A stretch of 64,000 nucleotides of DNA from Trileptium ribeirensis (lineage: Eukaryota; Nematoda; Enoplea; Enoplida; Thoracostomopsidae). The position numbers were made by a program, and so were the translations under genes. Each line of letters begins with the position of its first letter. Position 1 is the first letter of the stretch. Shown here piece after piece: positions 10,297-23,299 of this stretch. The DNA lies in the NCBI GenBank assembly GCA_030248225.1, contig JASANE010003531.1, forward strand, positions 1 to 64,000. Reading direction: 5' to 3'. The notes under the pieces are model-generated. The model saw nothing but the letters and a program-made list of their open reading frames with translations, was not told the DNA's origin and made no database searches.

Positions 10297-13122
10297 CTGA
10301 AACGTAAGACGAAAGTACTAATAATTCATACTACAAAGTATTATTAAGTTAAGCTGATTTTACAAGAATGTGTGTACATTCCAGAGCAGTGTGACAACGG
10401 ATAGTCAATTCTTACGTTTCCCCGTCGCAATTTATTTGTGAGATACCAAATTGCAAAGTTAAAAAATAAACCGCGCATAGTTCAAATAATTACCATTTTT
10501 AGCTTTCTTGTACGCGGGGTTTTCTATTTGAAAATCAGGTACGTGTAAGTTTGTATAAAATTGTTCACCAGCGACTAAAAGTCTTTCACGGTGTGTATTT
10601 CAAAAATTCGCCAAGACACACAATTTCTTTGTATTATTACATACAGTCGCGGCTAGAAATAAATGCAATCGAAAACGATAGAAATTTTGTTTAATCAAAA
10701 TGGATAGAAATTTCGATCGATTATTTTGCGATTATTTCTTGCCGTGACTATATGTTGTATAAAATACAAATTTGCGAGTGGTACACAATGTTTTCCGTTG
10801 CAGTATAGACTTGTAAAGATTTAAGCATGGAGTATGAAGTGTAAACACGCATATGTGATTTATCGCTCCCAAATTGTTGTTAGTTTTAAGGCGTATGTAT
10901 AAATTGAAATTGCAAGCTAGTACAGATGTCAGTATTAACGACCCACTGCTATAATTAAAGCAAATTTCATAGGTGTGTGAAGTTTTGTGTATTTTTCTTT
11001 GGACTATATCAATATTTTCCAAAGTGTGTATTTGTACAGCAAAATACACAAAACAAACCATGTTTGCAGGTCCTCCATGAAGTCTCCACAGTAGCTTAAG
11101 TTTTGTATAATGTTATCAAAATTTAAGCTCAGCTTTAAATATTATGAAACCTATCAGGACAGGAAAGGCGAGAACACGACGATGGATACATACCAACCAA
11201 CATATTGAAAATATAATAGTTATGATATATTATCGTTTTCACCTATTTGTGTATGTAGTTGAGACAACTTGCTAGCATAGCGAAAGGAGTTCTCTTAAAG
11301 TTGCACTCAATTGTGCAAAAAAACTGTTTTTGTGTGTCTGTATCACGCACAACACATGACTCGAATGATGAATTTTTTATTCGACGTTACATAGAATGTA
11401 ATACCTATTGTGCCACTGCTTTCGTGTTTTCATTACTTCAGCAACTTCCGTCCAGTATTATCACAAAGCCCAAATATTGGGAAACATTGCTTATTTAAAC
11501 CATTATGGGGTACACGGACATTTTAGGTTTTATCTATTTTCAGAGATGTCAGACATAGAAATGATGACCACTGAACTCATAAGGTTGAAAAATGAGGTCA
11601 TACGGTTATTTAACACGTTAAACACGATATTGGCATTGTCTTAAATTTACATTATATAGATATGAGGCTACGAGTGGGTAACACTGGAATGGAATTTTGG
11701 TAATAAATATTGCCACAGATTGATATTATACAAATTAGTCGAACCTAGAAGCCTAGCATGAATCTAGTCTACATTGATTTTTACAGGTGTTGAATGCAGC
11801 AAAAGCATCACATCTGCGTGTTATAGATTCTGCATCCAACAGGACTAGAGCTCAGAACATGGAAAACGAAGCTTGAAATTCATATTTTTGTTGAAAGCTG
11901 CGATTGGTTACGAGGATTTTTACCTTTTCGAGTTATTAGCTATGGTTTTGATATTAAGGGAGTCTCAAAAATTCAACACGGCATTTATGAATATTCACTG
12001 GGCACAGACTAACCAACGTATTCTCTATCAGCTCTCTTCGATGTCAGTTATACACTGATAATATTTATATTTTATTATTTCTTTACAAAGAAGGCTCATG
12101 TACAAATATATAGAAAAGTCTAAAACGGTTTCCACGATAAACTAACTCTTAAGCCATTATTGATCGGTGAGTGGTGCGGAGAAACCTTATTAACACACTT
12201 ATAAGGACCAATCCTGCAGTTTAAGTAGGGTGAATTTAAAATTCTAAGGGTTGAAACAAAATTTTATATATCGGAAGTCCAAAAATACACAAGATGATTA
12301 AAATTCAAAAGTTGCACAAATCTCGTCTTGATTTATTACTTTAGTAATTACTGATCGTTGAGTGGTATAGAGCGTAAAAACCTTATCAACACTTATGAAC
12401 AACAATCGTAGACTTTAAGTGTAGTGCAATTTTTATATTTTAAGAGCTCAAGAATAATTTTATATATACGAACGCCAAAAATCTACTAGATGATTGAAAT
12501 TGCATACAAGTGTTAAAATTCGACAGTAAACTTAACCCACGCCCATCAATAATCCTACTTAGCTATTTCGATTAAAATGTGTTACCGAACGTTTTTGGTA
12601 AACCGTAATCCGCCGCGAAACTGTTCGCGAACACACAGGTCTACAATAGTAATCCGGCAAATTTGTGTTCGCAAAAATTTAACGAAAAATACCAAATTTT
12701 ACAAATTTAACAGTAATTTAACGAAACAAACCAAATAACAAATTTAACGTAATAGTGACGTCACAAATTAATATCTGTCCCTTGGTTTAGTTTGCAGTGT
12801 TCGCGAACAGCAACAAATACAAATCAAATTAAGCTGATAGGCATTAGATACAGTTTTCAATGCACATTCAAAATCGTCAAAATCTGTTAAAACACAAGGT
12901 GTAATTTTTGGTACTCTTGTTTCTGATTTTGCCAACTTTCTGCTATCGAAAACTCAATGAAATTTAGGCATTCGTTTTATAACAACGGTTTGTGATTCGT
13001 TATCATCTGTTACAAAATAGGAGTCAATGGGCGCCAGTTAAGTTTACTCGTGCATAAAATATGTTTTATAAACGCAAAAAAATAGTTAACTAAAAACTAA
13101 ATTTATAATAAAATATTATTAC
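10297..13122. other. UMPS intron, no gene recognised
   Basis: About 2.8 kb between two UMPS exons. It is AT-rich, with small palindromic or repeat tracts (see 10644-10752) and no convincing coding segment on either strand. Confidence 0.6.
10644..10752. repeat. Short element with imperfect inverted ends and 26-bp units
   Basis: The ends read CAGTCGCGGCTAGAAATAA and, inverted, a near match (TTATTTCTTGCCGTGACTAT). Inside are about 2.5 units of a 26-bp sequence of the type AAATTTCGnTTAATCGAAAT. The same unit occurs three times at 63889-63966. Confidence 0.6.
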
Positions 13123-13226
13123 CTCTTCATTTGGACGCCGTTGTCACGCAACGTTTTTTCTGCGCCTTGCTCCCGATCAACTAGTACGAAACAGTAGTCG
13201 ACGATAAGTCCATGGTCTCTTAATTT
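13123..13226 (-). CDS. UMPS: UMP synthase, OPRT exon with the DREQG segment
   Basis: Seen: acceptor GTTGATAG above 13226 and donor GTAATAAT below 13123. The 104 bases start in phase 0 and end two bases into a codon (AG, completed to Arg by the next exon). The translation runs KLRDHGLIVDYCFVLVDREQ then GAEKTLRDNGVQMK. Known: the OPRT core of animal UMPS has an AIVLLDREQGG-like strand and loop; DREQG is its hallmark. The exon follows 15741-15902 and precedes 10152-10296 in the spliced order, with phases that fit exactly. Confidence 0.93.
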
Positions 13227-14255
13227 CTATCAACACAACGTCACTTCACAAAATAGTTATTTTTACAGGTTGCGATAAAATTATTAATATAAAACAAGCA
13301 ATGAGAGAAAACGTCGCGTTGTTTGCTCAGGTAATGTAAGTTTTAGAAATTAGATACTGCGAAACCAAGGCACACTTTTTAGCAAGTGGAGTTTTTCCAG
13401 ATGGTGGTTAATCTTCATGCTTATAACTATCGAGAAATATCTGGTGAGAAATAAGGAGACCCGTTGTCATAAGATGCGCATCCGCAATTTTGCTGTTATA
13501 CAATTTTTTCATAGTACTCGGTATTGAGCTACTATATATTGAAAAATACCACAAAAGCGAAATTTTCTATATTTCGGAAGTGAATTCCTTGCTTCACAAC
13601 TGTGAGCAACATTAAACATACATTGGGTACGTTAGTACCCATGCAGCATGGTGTAGGGCTAAAATTTTAAATTTTGGAACCAAATATATCCGATTCTTTT
13701 TCAAATTAGTCGCACGTATAGTGCTATAACGGGTCTACAGGTTTTCGCATTTAATGAATATAATGATTGCACCTGCGTTTGACATATCTGTATCTAATAC
13801 GGGGAGCGATCAGGTTTCCAATACGTAAAAATAACACTTCTGTTGTTTTGAAACTGATCGTAACGTTGTTGTTAATACATTACTGTGTATTATCGTTTTT
13901 AACGGGCTGAAAACTTCAATTTGAACCCCAAATATGGTTACTAACACAGACTATCCGCATTCGCTTTGTTTCCTTTCCCGGCGTGAGGTACCAGTTCAAA
14001 CATCTGTTAAAATATGATTGGTTATTGTTAGAGGTGAAAATACGTCAAGATAACCTGCTTTTGCGACCAAATTGTTCTAACGACGCCTTTTGTTATTACA
14101 TTATTATAGTAGTGAGTGAAACGAGCATGGCGAATAATTCTCACAGGCCAGAAATTTCGACGATTCTGGGCTTTTGGGATGACACGCAAAACTCATCTTC
14201 CACAACTACCGCGTTTTCCATGCAGTTACAGTTTTTGTTGCATATTTTACTATTC

Positions 14256-14660
14256 TAGGTTGTCCAAATTCGGGGCCCTGGAATATTTCGGTTCCGCCCC
14301 TGGTTCAGAATAGGTGCACTCCGGTTTATGCCCCTGGTAAAATTTTGGGCTCCCCGGTTCACTGCTTTTTGGAAAATTTTTCTGTTTCCAATCGGTCCAA
14401 AGTACATAAAATTTGATTAAAGCCGAAAAATTTCTGAAGCCAAAAATTTCGCAAAGTTTGTCGAAATTTGCCTGAAAATCGCTTTTTCTCTCCCAAAAGC
14501 GTTTTGACAGATTTATATACTGAAAATCCTATTTCTGCAGGCCATACTTCATCTTACTTATATTTTGTCATGAATAATCGAAATATACGGGGTAGCATTA
14601 AATTTTGCAATTTTTAGGGATAGCTCGAAAATCATGCCCCCTGTATTTGGAGAGGCCAAG
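14256..14660. repeat. MITE family M1, copy 3
   Basis: Copy of about 405 bp in the UMPS intron. The left end is degenerate (TAGGTTGTCCAAATT) and the right end reads GGAGAGGCCAAG. The flanks TATTC and TATTG are a probable 5-bp duplication with one change. The interior shares CCCCTGG and GGTCCAAAGTACAT blocks with the other copies. Confidence 0.65.
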
Positions 14661-14929
14661 TATTGAGTTTTGTTTATAACCGGTTTTGTTATTACGAGTA
14701 TTTAATGACTTTTCGTATTTTCGTTGTAAGATATAGTTTGATATAGGTTCGTTGAAAGATACATACTTTGATGGCCAAATTTCAAAATATGTGCTCCTTA
14801 ACCTCTTTGGGCAGCGTTTTGAACCGGAAGACATGACCGGCGGGTTTAGCATTAACGAAAAGCACAAATAGACTGAAGTTATGATCAAATAAAAAATTAT
14901 TTGTGAATAATCATCCATCCGGTGATAAG

Positions 14930-15037
14930 TTCTGATCTCAATAGACGGCAAAAGCAAAAAAGAAATTTTCACGATTTTTGCAGCAGCAAGCAAAGTTATT
15001 GATGGAAACTCCGCTCGCTCCGATTCGACATTAAATA
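14930..15037. repeat. R1 end-region fragment
   Basis: Shares a GAATTTTCACGATTTT-like block and GGAAACTCCGCTCGCTCCG with the ends of R1 copies A and B. It is immediately followed by unrelated intron sequence. Confidence 0.45.
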
Positions 15038-15740
15038 GGTGGGCATGAAGAGCTAGATGAAATGCGAACGACATAGCTAGGAGCATGGTTTTACTCCACG
15101 CAGCCTGGAAGCAAGGTATTCCTGGGCTGGAGCTGTGGGTGCATGCTGTCTACAGACCAGACTAACACATATAATTTGCGATTCTATGGTAACCCAAAAC
15201 GCTATTAGCAGCAGCGGCAAAGTGAAGGACAGAAAACCCAGCACATGACGTTAACAGTAATCCGGAAGCTGCTAACTAAGCCTTGAAGATACATCATTTA
15301 TATCTGAAAATGTGTTATGAGGAAATCCTAAATAATGTCTTATTTAAGACTGAAAGCAATATCATTTCATACCTTCATTCACAGATAGTCCTAAATCATA
15401 ACGTCTCATTAAAAGCTCCATTTTGGTTACATGTAAACACATCTTGCAATCCACTTAGTCTCTACTGAAAAAATGTGACTGATAAACTGTTTTGGAGTAA
15501 AATTAATATATCACGCATCGACTGCAGCTTTGAATGTTTTGCCCCAGTGATTTGGAACACTCTTCCTGTGTCTCTCAGGTCAAGAAATCTGACAATGACA
15601 ATGTTTCGGCGACAGCTAAGGTCGCTCCTGTTTGATGTAACCTGCAATTAGCTATCCCACTACTGTTGAGCAGCGCGATTATCCTAATCGTGATTCAACT
15701 ACAACCGACAATCAATATTATTACTAGTTTACATTCTTAC

Positions 15741-15902
15741 CTTTACAGCTTCAACCACGCTGCTGCCAGTAGTCACTACATCTTCAACAACCAAGACACG
15801 ATCACCACTTTTGTACACACCTTCAAGTAGCTTCTTGCCACCGTAACTTTTCGCGGTATCACGCATCAGCAAACATGATTTGTCGTTTTTCAGACTAATC
15901 GC
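15741..15902 (-). CDS. UMPS: UMP synthase, OPRT exon with the PRPP-binding motif
   Basis: Seen: acceptor TTCGTGTTAG above 15902 and donor GTAAGAATG below 15741, 162 bases, 54 codons, phase 0 at both ends. The translation starts AISLKNDKSCLLMRDTAKSY and ends in VLVVEDVVTTGSSVVEAVK. Known: VLIIEDVVTSGSS is the phosphoribosyl-pyrophosphate binding loop of orotate phosphoribosyltransferases, and a basic KxYGxKxLxEG block precedes it, as here (KSYGGKKLLEG). The upstream exon (ending CGVPYGAWPLAT) lies nearly 41 kb away at 56.7 kb, so the intervening intron has been greatly enlarged by transposons. Confidence 0.96.
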
Positions 15903-16325
15903 CTAACACGAAAGTCAATTTTTAATAAAACCGAGTATTTCTAAAACTAACAATTATTATTCTGGTATTTACAAACGGCCTCGAAAAAACTTGGGAAAAC
16001 TGAGCCGGCGCCCCAGATAGATGCACTTGGTGCAAAATTCAGTTTCCCCAAAATCAAATTGGAGGACCTCTCAATTGAACTAGATGGTTATAAATAACTG
16101 ATTCGCAATAAATATACTATAATAATGCACATTATATAGTGAAACCATATCGACTGACTACAATTTTAACATTTTTAGTCGCGCAACGCAAAAATGTAGT
16201 GATTCTTTGCGTTCCATAACGAAAAACTCGTATATTTCTGGCCTATCCACAGCCCTCCGAAAAGTGAAAACTTCGGCTGAATCAATGCTTGTGTAACAGA
16301 TCCATACGGATCGTTACGAGGCTGA

Positions 16326-16600
16326 TTAATCTTGACCATAGCCTAATGGCAACATTTTAATAGACAGCCCAGTAATCCTGGCCACACTCCAATGGCCAAC
16401 ATTTACAAATGTCCTAATAATCCTGGCTATAGTCCAATGGCCAACATTTAGTTGAAGATCTCAATAATCCTGTCCATAGTGTAATGGCCTTCATTTTACA
16501 GAACACCATTAATCTTGTCCACAGTGTAATGGCCAATATTTAATCGAATTCCTCAATAATCTTGGCCATAGCGTAATGGTCAACATTTTCGAATTTAGTT
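16326..16600. repeat. 46-bp minisatellite, about six units
   Basis: Units begin TAATCCTGGCCATAG-like and contain TAATGGCCAACATTT. Unit starts are at about 16326, 16373, 16418, 16465, 16510 and 16557 (45-47 bp apart). The units have diverged at several positions. Confidence 0.85.
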
Positions 16601-19263
16601 GCGAATGTCTCCCAACGTAGAATACCTCATGGAACCGACCCAACTGGTCACGAAACCAACTGTAGCCTCGAGATACGCACGTAAAGGGGATTAGAACCAA
16701 TCTATGACCCCTCTGCGCGCAAGCGAATACATAAGTCAATTCCCTGTACATACGAACCGACTGCAAGACTCTGCCGTTACCCTATTTGTAAACCGTACCT
16801 ATATAGTATCATCAATCGTTACGTCCGTTAACCTCGTTACGAATAGAGTTTTCTGTCATATTTGGGCCCGCACCGACGACAGTTTTCAGTGATCAAAATT
16901 GGTATCGTTAATAACTTTTCAGGGATGAAGAACCATCGAAATATTGTTACCATACAGATATATATACGTATATAGGCATATAGATTGATTATAGTGCCAT
17001 TGATGTATATGTATATGTTGTGTCACGTCATCATTACTGTAACCGTATTGCTGATGGCCATAAAGCACGTATCATTTCGTTGATTCGTATGATCATGCCC
17101 GTATACCATATTTGTATACCATTGATATTGCCGTTCATACTCGTATGTATTTATAGGTATACGCACCCGATTTGGAAGCGGTAGTTGAATACTACTTGCT
17201 GACCGTATATATAGATATATATATTGATAAGTAGCTGCTATGCCATGTGCATACTATATTTTTGCGTTGTTAAAGGCCATAAAAGCGCCTATATCTTATC
17301 ATAATTCTATATCGTTTTATTATCTTTATATTCATACCATGTGCTTTGTTGCAAAGGCCGTAAAAGCGACTGTACTTTGCCATGATTTTGTACCATTCTT
17401 ACGATTATCATGATATACTGTACCATTGATTATGAACGCATACCTGTCGTAATATTAATGTACTGTCTTATTGTTATAGTAATGGCCATAAAAGCGTCAA
17501 TTTGCATTGTGAATTCATGCCATTTGTATGATAATTGTTGCACGTTATTGTACTTTCGTAGTGTATCAGTTTGGAGGTACGAATTGTCGAGAATAATTTG
17601 TTTCATTTAGGGCGATTTTAAGGAAAATTTAGGCGTATAGACTAGTATTTTTATAGGTAGGAACTGTGAGTGTGGCGAGCTCTTGCCATACTCGACTTCC
17701 CCGCTGAACCCAATATATATAAGCAGGAATAGCCCTACCCCGTGTGGTAGGACCGCAAAAGTTTATTCGGTTTTCCACAGGAAAGACTGGCCGCGACGGA
17801 TACCCGTCAAGACCGTCCTCACGAATGATGACCACAAAAGTATGGCTGCTCGCCCTATAGATAACAGCAAACGAACAAATTTTCTGAAAAGTTTTACTAC
17901 GAAAAGTAAAATATCCTCTACCAGTGTTCAATATTTACGATTACACTGGTAATTTGCAAAGATAAGTAAAATATCAAATACCAGCGTTCATTTTCGCTGG
18001 TCGAAACAAAAGATAAAATTTAACGAAATTTATGAAAATTTGGTATCAATCGCAGAGAAGTGTACCCCGAACGCGTTTATATCAGTTCTATGTAGAGGTT
18101 TATATAAAGTTTGGCGGCTTTAGTTGTACATTTCAAAAGGGCCTCTTGTCAGCAACCGAGTATAAAATCCATATAATTTTGATAATAAGTTTAAGATTTA
18201 TATTGGTCGTACCACTGCGTTGCAAACCGCTGAATAAACAGACTTGACCCTGTCAAGCTGCACATCATTGATGTTAGTTTGATGTCAACTACCTAACTGA
18301 TCGGATGCTTAATACGTGGTTTCTTCTTAAATAAGCGCAATTTAATATAAAGTTAACTAGGAATTTCTAGAAATTTTGTAGTAAGCTAGAAAATTTTATA
18401 TAAATTTGATATCAACAAGGTCATAAATTATTTTAATTATAGCAAAAGTGGACATTAAATTTGTCCCAAATATGATCGAAATCTAAGCCGATAAGAATAT
18501 TTATAGTAAGGCTTAAAATTGGGGTCAAATCGCCCCAAAAGTGCTGAATAAGCACTCTAACGGTCTCCAAATTCGAAAATTCCAAATTTGAAAATTCAAA
18601 ACTTTAAATTTTAGTATTTAAGCAGAGCTGCACTAGCTCTGAGCGTACAGTTCGACTTCGGCAGCGCAGAGTTCGGTCATTTTGCAGACCGACTCTGACG
18701 CTTATTAATTTTGATGGTTTTACTTTATTCACTCGTTTTTGCTTTGTGGTTTCCTGACTGGTTTTTGCGATTGGATGGACGCGCGATGGACGTCGAGTCA
18801 AAGGACCAGAGTACGTAAGTGTAGACAAAGAGGCGTAGCCTAACCACCGAGCCGTAGCGATGTAGGATAGGGTTGGCTCTAGGAGCAGTCAAGGTAGGAA
18901 CGAGTAACTCGTATTGATGAACCGTAAGCTTAAACCTCCATGGACTCCCTGTCCATGCTTCTATTTACATGATAGCCCTGCCCACCCTAGCTTGTCCCGC
19001 AGGCACGTAGTCATCGTTAGCCGCTCACACAAATGAATCAGGTAGCCGAAGTCATGCTGAACCTCCCTCGGTCGATGAGTTAGGGTATAAATGACGCGAC
19101 ACTCGCGTAAAGACTTAATTTTACATGATTCCCTAAGTCAAGTTAAGATTGGAAAAAAGGTAGTTTTTGAGCCGACCGAGGTTAAACAAAACAGATTTTG
19201 GTTGACAATTGACAGTGAAATTGACAGTTTTACTGACCTAACGTCTAAAACCCTCAAATATCG
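16601..19263. other. Unidentified repeat-like DNA
   Basis: No intact gene is seen. Between about 17050 and 17500 the phrase GGCCATAAAAGCG or close variants recurs four times with irregular spacing. The stretch may be old retroelement sequence, but nothing diagnostic is visible. Confidence 0.35.
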
Positions 19264-19700
19264 CGTCAGAATTGCAAACCCGACGACCCTGAAGGGGCTT
19301 GCCCCCACCAAAATGTGAAAATTGTTATATTTTAGGATTTACCCCAGAAATTTCGCTAAAATTTTGGCAATTTCTTCGTAGTAATGCCTGTTAACAAATG
19401 CAACTTTGAAACTAACCGATTCCGCGTCGGAATCACAAATCCGACGGCCTTGAAGGGGTCTGCTCCCCACTGAAAACGTAGAATTAAAATATTTTGAGAT
19501 TCTCTCCAGGAATTTTCTTGAAACTCTTGCCGTTTCTTCGTAGGAGTGTTCGCTATCGAACACCACTCTAAAAAGATTATCAGGCCGGAATCACAAACCC
19601 GACAGGGGTCCGCCCCTACCCCAAACTTCAATTGTAAATAACTTAAAAGTTGTTCCAGGAATTTTGCTAATTTTTATCGTACAAATAGAGGCCCCTATAA
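19264..19700. repeat. ~160-bp tandem repeat, three units
   Basis: Units start near 19264, 19425 and 19585. Each has a GGAATCACAAACCCGAC-like block, an AAGGGGTCTGCCCC-like block and a CAGGAATTTTCTTGAAA-like block. The third unit is partly shortened. Confidence 0.75.
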
Positions 19701-21836
19701 AATTGTATTCGCCCGTTAGGCCTTCTATTGGAGCTATCGAGACCGGTAAAGCCGTTCAAAAGTTACAGAAAAATTAAACTCGATCAGCGCAAAAGCCGCT
19801 CAGGTTTTGCACAGAATTCACAAATTTATATCCAGTACAGTCAGTTTCATAGGTTACACTTCGATTTAGTTTCATATAGCAGTTGTTTCCCCTCTTTCAT
19901 ACAGTTTCATCAATGCAGCATGAAAGCCGTCGGAGACTTGAATCTCTGCTATACGGCCGCTGCAATGAAAATATTAAATTTACCAGGGTTGGTAAATTTA
20001 ATGGCAGTGACAAACTTTTTGACTAACAAAGTTGACGATGTCGCTAGACGCGATATCGGGTCTCGGCCCGACGGACCGATTTCTGTGAGGACTGCTGACC
20101 TGGTCCTAGTAAAACGATAAATAAGGTCAAGCCCAGCCGCCGTACAAAATTTCATAGAGAAAGGCTGGCAAATTAGTGGGAAATTGAAAATTATAGACTT
20201 TCCCCAGCCCCTATAGAGGTAGACTCAAACTGTCGGTCGAAAACCAGGGGACCGATCCATCTAAGGATATAAACCGAGCGAAATACAGTTAATAAAATTG
20301 TTACGGTTGTCCCGACAACCGGGGCCTCCGCTTATCGACCCGTTTTGTCGAGTATGAAACGCTAGGAAAGTTAATTCAATTTTTAGCACCAAATAGAGCT
20401 CTTTTTGAGAGCCATTTTCAAGTCAGAATAATAGTAACTCCCATACTTTTAGGATAGTGCCGATGTCCTACGAGGCATCGCCACGTACAGTTCTAGCTTT
20501 AGTCGAATTTATAGGTATCGAAATGCAATTTTAACCCCTGCCCCTAGGCCCTGAAGTTGGTAGGAAGATTGTACCATGACAAAGCATAGCCACCAGGTTG
20601 GCCGAAACCATTCCAATCCATTCTAGTTATTGGTTGTGTCGTAAACTAGGGCGTTGCCCAAGCTCGGCTTTTGTCTCACTTTAGTGCCTTTGCGTATTAG
20701 CAAAAGTAAGCGAACTGTTATTTGTAGAACAATTTCCACATTTAGGAACCGAATTAAGATAGTAAATTAGCGCAGAAAATCAACTAAGTAAGACAAGTGT
20801 GTTAGCCCGTTTGAACTAGTAGAAATTGGGAATGCCCCATGGTAGCTCATTACCTTGGTAGTGGCCTATTGATACGTTACAGCGTATTATGGTAGAAATA
20901 GTTAATTCTTGACCAGGAAGTCTGTCATAGGGCGAAGCAAATAAAATTGTCGAACATCGTAAGTAAAGCGTGAACTTTACACCGTTAGTTTGGTATGATC
21001 ATTGGGTATCGAATCGACCATTACAACTAGTACACAAGGTGCTTATGAGCCCTTATATCTGCACCCCGTTGTAGAGCAGCATTTTTGATAAAATTACCGT
21101 CGAACAACGAATTATCTATGACCATGAAAAGTTGAAGTTAGTAATGGTCTGGTCTGGCTCATGTTTATAAACACGCACAAGTCCGCTTCTTGCAGTCACT
21201 CAGATCACCAATGAGCCTCGATTTAAGGCTAAGTTTTATAGTTGGTTGCTTGAGGAACGATTTTATAGGGAATTGGAACCAAAATTAACCAGCTATGTTT
21301 ACGTAACTTGTTGAAAATTTCATAGTCACCGTACGTATGTATGTATGAGAGTAGGATAAAGAAGTATATTGTACCATTGTCGCACTAGGAAAGAATTTAA
21401 GAGTCGTACCGATTATTACCTCCCAAACTTACCATTATGCTGATGTGTATCATTACTCGTTTGTTGCAATATTTTGTCGTATGTTAATCCAATCGCTACC
21501 TTACCGTATTTACAAATGTTCACTTATCATATATCATAGTTGTGATTAGGATGAGCAAGATTGAGTCCCGCAATCCCATTTTGTACGCTTCGTCCCGTAT
21601 GCTCGTTTGTACCTGTCATTTATACCGCCTTTCGCTTACCTGAACCCGTTGTTTTGTCGGAGTACCCTCTAGTAGCAATCGTAGTGCCGAGCGAATAGTT
21701 AGTTGAATGTCACCTCTCTCTTTATATCGATAACTAACCGTATTACTTACCGGTATCTGCTTTTGATTTGACCCGCTTCTTTCAATAAGTAAGGTAAGCG
21801 CAGCTGTCATTGGAAAAGGCTTAGCACTACATGACT
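19701..21836. other. Unidentified sequence with a perfect hairpin
   Basis: No gene is recognised. A 130-codon plus-strand open frame (19728-20120) spans a perfect 13-bp hairpin (19973-19985 with 19990-20002, loop GGGT). The open frame resembles no family I know and may be chance. Confidence 0.4.
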
Positions 21837-22699
21837 TGCATCAGCTGTGAGAGTTTCGTAAAAAAGGCGATGACTCCGCGACTTACCCCGCTTGACACCC
21901 TGCTCATTCTCCTAATAGCGTACCTTATTAGTGACATTGTGCCTATTGTATTCGCCCGTACAGTATGTCGTTGTCCATATCCAATTTTGACTCATCAATA
22001 AATGCTCAATCAAAGCCAATGCGTCCAAGTGTTTTGTTGACCCGAGTAGCGATATATTTGAAGGGGATTGAAATCCGTCACCCCTATCGACGACCCACGT
22101 TCAGGTTTGACACGCACATTAAAGAAGCAAACCTTAGCGTGACTCGCCGATTTCATCAACTGCATTAAATATATTACTGTGTGAGTACGACTCGTGCTAC
22201 TAATAAGGAAAAGTTACCGCAAAATTAAAACTCTCGCTGAGCACCCAGCATAGGAAATTACACGCGAATCCGACGTAAAGCGTCTAGGGATTTGTCGGAC
22301 CCTAGTGGGGGCACTGGCTAAATAAAATAACCGTTCGAGAAAGTGGGAAAAATCTTCAATCAAAACTAAACACCCAAAATTTTATACTTCACGGTTAAAC
22401 GAGGATATAGAATAGCGGTATGGTCTCTTTGGCCTGTGAGCAGGTGACGGAGCCGACCTCCCTGGGGACCTCAAAGATAGTACCTCTCAGGCTACGTGCA
22501 CAACCCGTCCGGCAGGATCAGAAAACATCCTGTGAAGCGCTCCTGCGGCTTCCTAAGCTCAGTAATTTCTTGGGCCTGACCCGAATCCAAAAGAAAAATT
22601 ACCCATTAGGTCCGCCCTTGAAGTCACGATAGCTGGGGTCGTATGGGCGTTACGTTTTTGGAAGTGCGTAATGCAGCAGCGCCACGTCGATCTAATACA
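21837..22699 (+). repeat. 5' LTR
   Basis: Starts TGCATCAGCTG and ends CTAATACA, giving canonical TG...CA borders. It is about twice as long as the 3' copy because the 3' copy has lost at least three segments (after AATAAATGCTCA, between two TTAC motifs, and after CCCTAGTGG). Confidence 0.75.
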
Positions 22700-22700
22700 A

Positions 22701-22720
22701 TTGGGGGCCACGCCGTGAGA
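22701..22720 (+). other. Candidate primer-binding site
   Basis: One base after the LTR end lies TTGGGGGCCACGCCGTGAGA. It contains the TGG that pairs with a tRNA CCA end. The position is right for a PBS; the tRNA is not identified. Confidence 0.4.
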
Positions 22721-23109
22721 ATATTTTATTCGTTTAACCCACACCCTGTGAGGAAATGTTATTCGTTTAACCCATTTAGGAGATATTTTGGATAAGTAGT
22801 GACCTCGCATACATACGGAGTGACCAACATATGATGTATGAGTGTGATATGTAGTAATTCTAGTGTATGGCCAAGAATGATACCAGTCGGAGTCCTCCTG
22901 TTCTTATGAATTGATGATCGTATGCCATGTTATCGAAATTGTTGTTGTGTTGATGTATTGATATGGCCATGTATATAAGTGACCGCCCAAGCGGAATTGG
23001 AACGATTCGACCACGAGCCTAGAGACTCGGTACGAGGTACATTGTCAGCGGGCACTATTTCAGGATTTAAATCACTAAACCGCGTAATTAGTTAATACCT
23101 ATCTATCAT
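22721..23109. other. LTR-element leader, left of hAT-1
   Basis: Untranslated leader with two copies of TTATTCGTTTAACCCA (near 22726 and 22751). No gene is seen. It is interrupted by hAT-1. Confidence 0.5.
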
Positions 23110-23299
23110 TAGGGTTGTACCGGATAGAAAAAGGCCGGATACCGGATCCCGGATAACAGAAAATCGGGTAACTCAGTTCTAGCTAGGTGTGTTACCGCCT
23201 GAAAGAATGAATATCGAAATTAAATCAAAATTTCTTCTTTTTTATATATAGGAGCTACGTAGTTAGTTTTAGTTTAGTAAACATCATAATTATTATATA

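Noticed and set aside
14598..15086. 162-codon minus-strand frame
   Set aside because: It overlaps an M1 MITE end and an R1 fragment and has no protein family resemblance, so it is a chance frame over repeats.
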